49,350 nt of DNA from an uncultured Duncaniella sp. GTDB lineage: Bacteria > Bacteroidota > Bacteroidia > Bacteroidales > Muribaculaceae. Numbering within the stretch: position 1 is the first letter of the stretch; the number at the start of each line of letters is the position of its first letter. The notes under the pieces were generated by a model. That model saw nothing but the letters and a program-made list of their open reading frames with translations, ran no database searches and was not told where the DNA came from. The position numbers and the translations under genes were made by a program. The stretch covers positions 36,185 to 85,534 of the forward strand of contig NZ_CAJTMT010000015.1 in NCBI RefSeq assembly GCF_910577345.1, given 5' to 3'. Positions 43,840 through 49,350 of this stretch are shown here, in pieces.

Positions 43840-44794
43840 TACCATACGCGAGATGCGCCGCTCGTTCGACGCATCCTCGATGTTGATGAAAATAATCTGG
43901 ATCAACATCGGGGTCTTCGTGCTCCTGCGTCTCTCGGCCATCGTCTGCATGTTTGCGGGAAACCCCGATTTCCTCAACACGATAATGGCCTACGTCCAGT
44001 TGCCGAGCAGCCCTGCCGTACTGCTGACCAGACCGTGGACAGTGGTGACCTACATGTTCGCCCAATACGACGTTTTCCATATCCTTTTCAATCTCCTCTG
44101 GCTCTATTGGTTCGGCACCCTCTTCATGATGGTGGCAAACTCACGCCAACTGTTCGCACTCTATGTCCTCGGTGGACTCGGTGGAGCCCTGCTTTTCCTT
44201 CTGTGCTATGCCGTCATGCCGATATTCGCATTCCACAGCGCCATGCTCATCGGCTCATCCGCCTCTGTGATAGCCATTGTCACGGCTACAGCCATATTGA
44301 TGCCCGACTTCAGGATGCACCTCCTTTTCATCGGCTCAATCTCATTGAAATGGATAGCCATCGCCACAATCGGACTGGTGCTCATCGGTGTCACCGGTAG
44401 CAACGCCGGAGGCGAGATAGCCCACATCGGAGGTGTCGCCGTCGGAGCGATCTATGCCTTGCGCATGAAGCGCGGCCACGACATCACCCGTCCCTTCAAC
44501 CAGAGCTTTGACCGCATGGCCAATCTCTGGAACCGCTTCGCATCCACCATCTGGGGGAGCCTGACCACCAAACGCACCCCGACACAGCACTCCGGTGAGA
44601 CCGCTTCACGCAATGCATCCGGCCGCGCTTCCTACACCTCATCGACCTCATCCGGATCTGCCGGTCCAAAATGTACCGACAACGACCGTGAAGTCCTCGA
44701 CAGCATCCTCGACAAAATCAAGAAATCAGGCTATTCAGCCTTAACCCCCGAAGAGCGCCAACGCCTCTTCGATGTCAGCAGGAAAATAAAGTGA
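43826..44794 (+). CDS. Rhomboid-like protease with C-terminal extension (second of pair)
   Basis: This 322-residue protein has about six membrane helices. The active-site region reads IGSSASVIAI: S145 lies in GSSA where GxSG is usual, so the glycine after the serine is Ala. The histidine is H200 in AHIGGVAVG. Residues 215-322 form a soluble tail, Ser/Thr-rich at about 245-285, ending in LDSILDKIKKSGYSALTPEE, a motif shared by Bacteroidota rhomboids. Activity may be reduced but is not excluded. Its stop overlaps the GTG start of the next gene. Confidence 0.88.
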   Translation: MGVTDTIREMRRSFDASSMLMKIIWINIGVFVLLRLSAIVCMFAGNPDFLNTIMAYVQLPSSPAVLLTRPWTVVTYMFAQYDVFHILFNLLWLYWFGTLFMMVANSRQLFALYVLGGLGGALLFLLCYAVMPIFAFHSAMLIGSSASVIAIVTATAILMPDFRMHLLFIGSISLKWIAIATIGLVLIGVTGSNAGGEIAHIGGVAVGAIYALRMKRGHDITRPFNQSFDRMANLWNRFASTIWGSLTTKRTPTQHSGETASRNASGRASYTSSTSSGSAGPKCTDNDREVLDSILDKIKKSGYSALTPEERQRLFDVSRKIK

Positions 44795-45936
44795 ATTTAC
44801 CCCGTCCACACAAGCCATTGAAGTCGACCGTCCTCGCCATCGGGGTCGGTCTGAACCTTTTTGTGGCAATGGTAACGGTATTTTCGGCCTACGGGGGCAC
44901 CTTCAACCCCGACGAAAGAGTGATAGCCGCAATGGCAGCAATGGTGTTGCCGCTCCTGCTTATTGCCGGAGGGGCGCTTTTCCTCGTCAACCTCTTCTTC
45001 GACCGCCGCCTCATCTGGATACTGATAGCCGGATGGATTGTCGCGATGCCGTCAATCCTCGTGTTCTCACCCATGCATATATGGAACCGCACCCTCAACA
45101 CCGAAGAGCGTGAGCAGTCATTCACATTCCTTACCTACAACGTGCTTCATCTGTGGGATTTCCGTGGAGAGGATTACCCCGGGGTTGAGCAGAACGCGAC
45201 CCTCGACTACATACTCTCGACTGATGCCGACATTGTCAGCCTTCAGGAGTTCGAAATTCTGAAGCCTGACAAACAATGGAAAATCACCCAAGCGCAGATA
45301 GACTCACTCTATGCGCGCTACCCTTACCATTTCATCGGAATCTCACAACAACTCTCCGTATTCTCAAAATATCCGATGGAAGAAGTCGACATAAATGTTG
45401 ACCCGAAAGCCGCCTATGTGATGGGGTGCTTTAAAATAAATGTGAAAGGATGCGACATCCACCTTATGGACGTCCACCTCAAATCCATCGGCCTGACACC
45501 GGAAGACAAGGAGCTGTATAAAGAGACTCTTGACCTCCCGGAAAACAAGTCGGAGTTGAAACGCGAACTGAAGGAAGTGAAATCGCAACTTCTGACCAAA
45601 CTTGCCGACGCATTCCGCACACGCACCTTCCAGGCCCGTGAAGTCCGCAAAGTAGTGGATTCGATTGGCGGCCCCTTCATTGTAGCCGGTGACTTCAACG
45701 ACATCCCCGACTGCTACGCTGTCCGCACTATCCGTGGCAAAGACATGCACGACGCATACGCCGACGCGGCCTTCGGCCCGACAATCACCTACCACGGCGA
45801 TAAATTCTACTTCCGCATCGACCAGGTTCTCTACAAGGGACCATTCAAGGCTGTAGACATCGAAAGAGGCGACATCGCCTCAAGCGACCACAATCCGCTG
45901 CTGACCACATTCCTGTTTGACCAAGCGGGAAAATAA
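44791..45936 (+). CDS. Endonuclease/exonuclease/phosphatase family protein with membrane anchor
   Basis: This 381-residue protein starts with GTG at 44791, overlapping the TGA of the rhomboid gene by four bases. Three N-terminal helices (about 12-32, 45-68, 74-94) precede an EEP catalytic domain (about 108-378). Visible motifs are FLTYNVLHLW, IVSLQEFEIL with the metal-binding Glu, GDFNDIPD and the terminal SSDHNPLL with the catalytic Asp-His. Members cleave phosphodiesters in DNA or lipids; the anchor puts the domain at the membrane. It is co-transcribed with the rhomboid pair. Confidence 0.88.
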   Translation: MNLPRPHKPLKSTVLAIGVGLNLFVAMVTVFSAYGGTFNPDERVIAAMAAMVLPLLLIAGGALFLVNLFFDRRLIWILIAGWIVAMPSILVFSPMHIWNRTLNTEEREQSFTFLTYNVLHLWDFRGEDYPGVEQNATLDYILSTDADIVSLQEFEILKPDKQWKITQAQIDSLYARYPYHFIGISQQLSVFSKYPMEEVDINVDPKAAYVMGCFKINVKGCDIHLMDVHLKSIGLTPEDKELYKETLDLPENKSELKRELKEVKSQLLTKLADAFRTRTFQAREVRKVVDSIGGPFIVAGDFNDIPDCYAVRTIRGKDMHDAYADAAFGPTITYHGDKFYFRIDQVLYKGPFKAVDIERGDIASSDHNPLLTTFLFDQAGK

Positions 45937-45989
45937 ACCCCGACAGCCCAATCAACCGAACAATCAATACCCAATATAACCAATCCGCT

Positions 45990-48167
45990 ATGAACAAATT
46001 TTTAACCGCTGCTCTCGGAGCATTGCTGCTTCCGATGGCACTAAGCACCCCGACCGACATGAGCGCAGAGACCAGACAGAATCCGTTCATGGTGCCCTAC
46101 GACACCCCCTTCGGCATTCCTCCCTTCGAGAAAATCTCCTACGGGGACTACATGCCTGCAATCGAAAAAGGCATTGCCGACAAAAAAGCCGAAATCGAGG
46201 CTATCGCCAACAATCCGGCCACTCCGACATTCGACAACACCATTCTCGCCATGGAGAAGAGCGGCGAACTGCTCAACAAGGTGATGCTCGTGTTCGGCGC
46301 CCTCGACGAGACCGACAACAACGAACACATGCTTGCCATCTCCGAGAAAGCCTACCCCATGGTATCGGCAGCCTCCGATGAAATCATGATGAACGACAAG
46401 CTTTTCCAGCGCGTCAAATACCTCTACGACCGTCGTGACCAGCTCGGCCTTGACGGCCCGCAGAAACGCGCCGTCGAACTTGCCTATAAGGACTTCACCC
46501 GCAACGGCGCTCTCCTTTCTGCCGACAAGAAGAACGAACTCAAAGCCCTCAACAACGAGCTGACACAGCTCTTCCTCACCTTCAACAAAAACCTCCTGGC
46601 ATCCACCAACAGCTTTGAAATCGTGGTCGACGACGCATCGCAACTCGCAGGCATTCCCGCCGGCATCGTCAGCACGGCAGCCGAGGAAGCAGCCAAGCGT
46701 GGCAAGGATGGCAAATGGGTCTTCACCCTCCACGCCCCCAGCCGTCTGCCCGTACTCAAATATGCCGACAACCGCGACCTCCGCGAAAAGATGTATCAGG
46801 GCTACATGAACCTCGCCTCTTCAGCGCCCTACGACAACCGTCCCGTCATCGGCAAACTCATCAAGGCCCGTGCAAAGAAAGCCCATCTTCTGGGCTTCGA
46901 CACCTTTGCCGCTTACATGACCGACAATGTGATGGCAAAGACTCCCGACGCAGCCCGCAACCTCCTTCTCCAGATATGGGGCCCGACAAAGGACCGTGCC
47001 AATGAAGAGATTGCCGAAATGCAGACTTTCATCAACCAGTCAGGCCAGAACTTCAAGCTCGCACCCTGGGACTATTATTACTATGCCGAAAAAGTGCGCC
47101 AGAAGAAATTCGACCTCGACGAGAATGAAGTCAGCGCCTACTTCTCGGTCGACAATGTCCGCAAAGGCATTTTCACCCTCGCAGAGCGTCTCTATGGTGT
47201 GACATTCACTGAACTCCCCGACGCGCCCAAATATAACCCCGAGGTTAAGGTCTACGAGATGAAGGACAAGGACAACAACCATGTGGCTGTCTTCATGACC
47301 GACTACTTCCCCCGTCCCTCCAAGCGTCAGGGCGCATGGATGAGCGAATTCCGCAGTGCATTCGAGGATGCCGACGGCACCTCCGCTCGTCCCATCGTTT
47401 ACAATGTCGGTAACTTCACCCGTCCGACCGGCGACACCCCTGCCCTCCTTACACTCGACGAAGTTGCCACCATGTTCCATGAGTTCGGCCACGGTCTCCA
47501 CGGTATGCTCACCAAAGCAAAGCTCCGCAGCCAGGCCGGTACCAATGTTGACCGCGACTTCGTTGAGCTCCCCTCACAGATTACCGAGCACTGGGCCCTC
47601 GAACCCGAACTTCTCAAGGAATACGCCTTCCACTACAAGACCGGTGAAGTCATCCCCGAAAGCCTCGTGAAGAAGGTTCAGGCCGCATCGACCCACAACC
47701 AGGGCTTCGAGATGACCGAACGCGTGACCGCCGCCCTCCTCGACCTCGAATGGGGAGCGCTCAATCCCTCCGACAATGAGGAAATCGACGTGGATGCCTT
47801 CGAAAAGAAAGTGGCCGAAAAACTCGGCAAGCCCGACGAAATCGCCTACCGCTACCGTTCACCCTACTTCAAACACATCTTCGGCAGCGACGGTTACGCT
47901 TCAGGTTACTACACCTACATGTGGGCCGAGGTCCTCGACACCGACGGTTTCGAGCTTTTCACCGAAAAGGGCATCTTCGACCCCGAGACTGCAAAGTCAT
48001 TCAAGGAAAATGTTCTCGAGATGGGTGGCAGCGAAGACCCGATGACACTCTTCAAGCGCTTCCGTGGCCATGAGCCCAAGGTCGACGCCCTCCTGCGTGC
48101 CCACGGCCTCACCCCGCGTCCCGAAAAAGCAAAGGGCGGTGAAATCAACACTCCCGGCGGAAAATAA
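45990..48167 (+). CDS. M3 family metallopeptidase (peptidyl-dipeptidase Dcp-like)
   Basis: This 725-residue zinc peptidase has a short signal peptide (about 1-26; LLPMALSTPTDMSAE). The M3 domain has the zinc motif H497-E498-F-G-H501 in MFHEFGHGLHGML and the third ligand probably E526 in FVELPSQITEHW. The pre-catalytic ADNRDLREKMYQGYMNLAS and the C-terminal GYASGYYTYMWAEVLD are typical of Dcp. Dcp-type enzymes trim dipeptides from oligopeptide C-termini. The signal suggests a periplasmic location. It lies 53 bases after the EEP gene, and two hairpins follow. Confidence 0.93.
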   Translation: MNKFLTAALGALLLPMALSTPTDMSAETRQNPFMVPYDTPFGIPPFEKISYGDYMPAIEKGIADKKAEIEAIANNPATPTFDNTILAMEKSGELLNKVMLVFGALDETDNNEHMLAISEKAYPMVSAASDEIMMNDKLFQRVKYLYDRRDQLGLDGPQKRAVELAYKDFTRNGALLSADKKNELKALNNELTQLFLTFNKNLLASTNSFEIVVDDASQLAGIPAGIVSTAAEEAAKRGKDGKWVFTLHAPSRLPVLKYADNRDLREKMYQGYMNLASSAPYDNRPVIGKLIKARAKKAHLLGFDTFAAYMTDNVMAKTPDAARNLLLQIWGPTKDRANEEIAEMQTFINQSGQNFKLAPWDYYYYAEKVRQKKFDLDENEVSAYFSVDNVRKGIFTLAERLYGVTFTELPDAPKYNPEVKVYEMKDKDNNHVAVFMTDYFPRPSKRQGAWMSEFRSAFEDADGTSARPIVYNVGNFTRPTGDTPALLTLDEVATMFHEFGHGLHGMLTKAKLRSQAGTNVDRDFVELPSQITEHWALEPELLKEYAFHYKTGEVIPESLVKKVQAASTHNQGFEMTERVTAALLDLEWGALNPSDNEEIDVDAFEKKVAEKLGKPDEIAYRYRSPYFKHIFGSDGYASGYYTYMWAEVLDTDGFELFTEKGIFDPETAKSFKENVLEMGGSEDPMTLFKRFRGHEPKVDALLRAHGLTPRPEKAKGGEINTPGGK

Positions 48168-48252
48168 TCTGTCTACCGGCCGTCAACAAAGCGGCTCAGA
48201 CTATAAAATCCGCCAAACAAACGACTTTTTCGTCTATAGAAATTAAATAATT

Positions 48253-48282
48253 GTTAAAAAGCATGTTGATATGCTTTTTAAC
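48253..48282. terminator. Perfect 12-bp hairpin after the M3 peptidase gene
   Basis: GTTAAAAAGCAT (48253-48264) pairs exactly with ATGCTTTTTAAC (48271-48282). A- and T-runs lie inside the stem, so it may act in both directions. It lies 85 bases past the stop. Confidence 0.6.
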
Positions 48283-48291
48283 ATACCTCTG

Positions 48292-48330
48292 AAGGTAGGC
48301 TTTCTCGAAAGAAAGGCCTACCTTTGTTTT
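48292..48330 (+). terminator. Strong intrinsic terminator
   Basis: AAGGTAGGC (48292-48300) pairs with GCCTACCTT (48316-48324), with an inner TTTC/GAAA extension, then TGTTTT. It follows the previous hairpin by ten bases. Confidence 0.8.
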
Positions 48331-48339
48331 CAGCAATTA

Positions 48340-48492
48340 AATCGGATACATAACAATTTGCGAAACCCTAAAATTCACAAATTAACGTATTATTCTAAAC
48401 TATTGCATTATGTTAGAAGACAACCTACGTTAACTAATAAGTGAATCATAGGTTACGATCCGGCCACTCGTGAGAGTAGCCGGATTTTATTT
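48340..48492 (+). ncRNA. Possible small RNA or leader with a seven-codon ORF and own terminator
   Basis: Between two terminators lies a short stretch that ends in its own intrinsic terminator, where ATCCGGC (48458-48464) and GCCGGAT (48479-48485) are followed by TTTATTT. Upstream, AACCTA (48422-48427) can pair with TAGGTT (48449-48454). A tiny frame ATG-TTA-GAA-GAC-AAC-CTA-CGT-TAA spans 48410-48433. The promoter is not clear; a partial match ends near 48360. The sigma gene's own promoter lies downstream, so this looks like an independent transcript. Confidence 0.35.
48458..48492 (+). terminator. Intrinsic terminator of the possible small RNA
   Basis: A seven-base perfect stem with an inner ACTC/GAGT extension is followed by TTTATTT. 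No protein gene ends just upstream. Confidence 0.75.
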
Positions 48493-48569
48493 CTTCGCGC
48501 ATATACTCCAAAACATCGGATTTATTGTATGGGTTAGACGTTTTTCGTGGTTAAATTATGTCAAGTCTA

Positions 48570-48600
48570 TTGGAAAAACGAGCTAAAAGTAATACTTTTG
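48570..48600 (+). promoter_or_regulatory. Promoter of the sigma factor gene
   Basis: TTG (48570-48572) is followed after 20 bases by TACTTTTG (48593-48600). The implied leader to 48719 is about 110 bases and AT-rich. Confidence 0.75.
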
Positions 48601-48718
48601 CAAAGGATAAAACCAATTTATTGTGACACCACTCCTTAAATTTTAACATTTTTATTATTTTTAACTAAACACAGCGCCTATTGAAGCAAATCTACTCTAA
48701 CCAATCAAATCAGACAAG

Positions 48719-49309
48719 ATGAAACAACTGACTAAGCTTGCGGACCGTGATCTGGTCGCCGCTTACGCCAACAACAATAACGAAGCTTTTGACGTGCTTC
48801 TGCAACGCCATCAGCAGAAAGTTTATTCCTATATCTTACACATTGTGAAAAACAAGGATGTCGCCGACGATATCTTTCAGGAAACTTTCGTTAAGGCCAT
48901 CATGACCATCAAACAGGGACGCTACATGGAGCACGGGAAATTTTCCGGTTGGCTCACCCGTATAGCCCACAACCTCATCATCGATTTCTTCCGTCAGGAG
49001 AAAATCGAGAATGCAGTCTCGGCCGACGAAGAAGGAACCGACATCCTTAACCGCCGCGACCTCTGTGACGGAAACATAGAGGACACGTTGGTCAGCACCC
49101 AGATCGACACCGATCTCCGGCGCATCGTCATGGCCCTCCCCGACGCTCAGCGCGAAGTGCTTGTGATGCGCTTCTACCGCAACATGTCGTTCAAGGAGAT
49201 TGCCGAAGCCACCTCCGTCAGCATCAACACCGCTCTCGGACGTATGCGCTACGCCATCATGAACATGCGCCGAATCGCTGCCGAAAACAATATCGCATTG
49301 GCCATCTGA
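48719..49309 (+). CDS. RNA polymerase sigma factor, ECF (sigma-70 family)
   Basis: This 196-residue protein has sigma region 2 at about 22-90, with DVADDIFQETFVKAI and GWLTRIAHNLIIDFFRQ, and region 4 at about 130-185, with LPDAQREVLVMRFYRNMSF and the HTH EIAEATSVSINTALGRMRYA. No region 1 or 3 is present, so it belongs to the ECF group. No anti-sigma gene can be seen before the window ends. It is preceded by a clear promoter and a long leader. Confidence 0.93.
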   Translation: MKQLTKLADRDLVAAYANNNNEAFDVLLQRHQQKVYSYILHIVKNKDVADDIFQETFVKAIMTIKQGRYMEHGKFSGWLTRIAHNLIIDFFRQEKIENAVSADEEGTDILNRRDLCDGNIEDTLVSTQIDTDLRRIVMALPDAQREVLVMRFYRNMSFKEIAEATSVSINTALGRMRYAIMNMRRIAAENNIALAI

Positions 49310-49350
49310 CCCCCAAGTCAGGCGGCCAACGCTTTTTATCACCCCCCCTC

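Overview
The window looks like a chromosomal segment of a Bacteroidales bacterium, most likely Muribaculaceae-like (inference). The evidence is the gene families present (DUF4421, TlpA-like thioredoxin lipoproteins, TPR/transmembrane/HTH regulators, paired rhomboids, a YfhO-family membrane protein, menaquinone synthesis), the near absence of Shine-Dalgarno sequences, and promoters of the Bacteroidota type. Four or five promoters fit TTG-N19/20-TANNTTTG closely. No phage, plasmid, CRISPR array or intact insertion sequence is visible.

Layout. 1-2.3 kb: a truncated terminator, a dispersed repeat, an amphipathic 11-mer-repeat protein and xseA. 2.5-4.2 kb: a divergent DXS/transketolase-like enzyme. 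4.6-11.2 kb: a long minus-strand run, in transcription order greA, a HIT protein, menA, an FtsB/DivIC-like protein, a small membrane protein, coaX, an outer-membrane barrel, lptC and a CNNM/CBS transporter-like protein. 11.5-15.6 kb: xerD, a small conserved protein and a YfhO-family protein. 15.7-18.3 kb: a lipoprotein and rpsA. 18.4-22.0 kb: a small membrane protein, a membrane-spanning TPR/HTH regulator and a divergent DUF4421 protein. 22.3-27.3 kb: a TolC/HlyD/two-permease export operon without an ATPase gene. 27.5-29.8 kb: two acetyltransferases and an esterase-like lipoprotein.

30.1-41.5 kb is mostly plus strand: a small membrane protein, a PstS-like lipoprotein and a TPR protein; an acyl-CoA synthetase, a thioesterase and dprA; a nucleoside phosphorylase; an AlkZ-related protein; and a tandem pair of thioredoxin-fold proteins. 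41.5-42.8 kb has no convincing protein gene and is packed with repeats: a 22-bp minisatellite, a ~390-bp quasi-palindrome and flanking diverged direct repeats. It ends at an initiator tRNA with its own promoter and terminator. 43.1-48.2 kb: two overlapping rhomboid genes, an EEP-family hydrolase and an M3 peptidase. The window ends with a possible small RNA and an ECF-type sigma factor.

The most unusual feature is intergenic. A repeat family built on a ~38-bp core (GAAGGGTACATAAGGACATA and onward) occurs at four places. At two of them it forms long inverted repeats exactly between convergent genes, with different tandem arrays in the loops. Several other gaps carry their own short iterated words.
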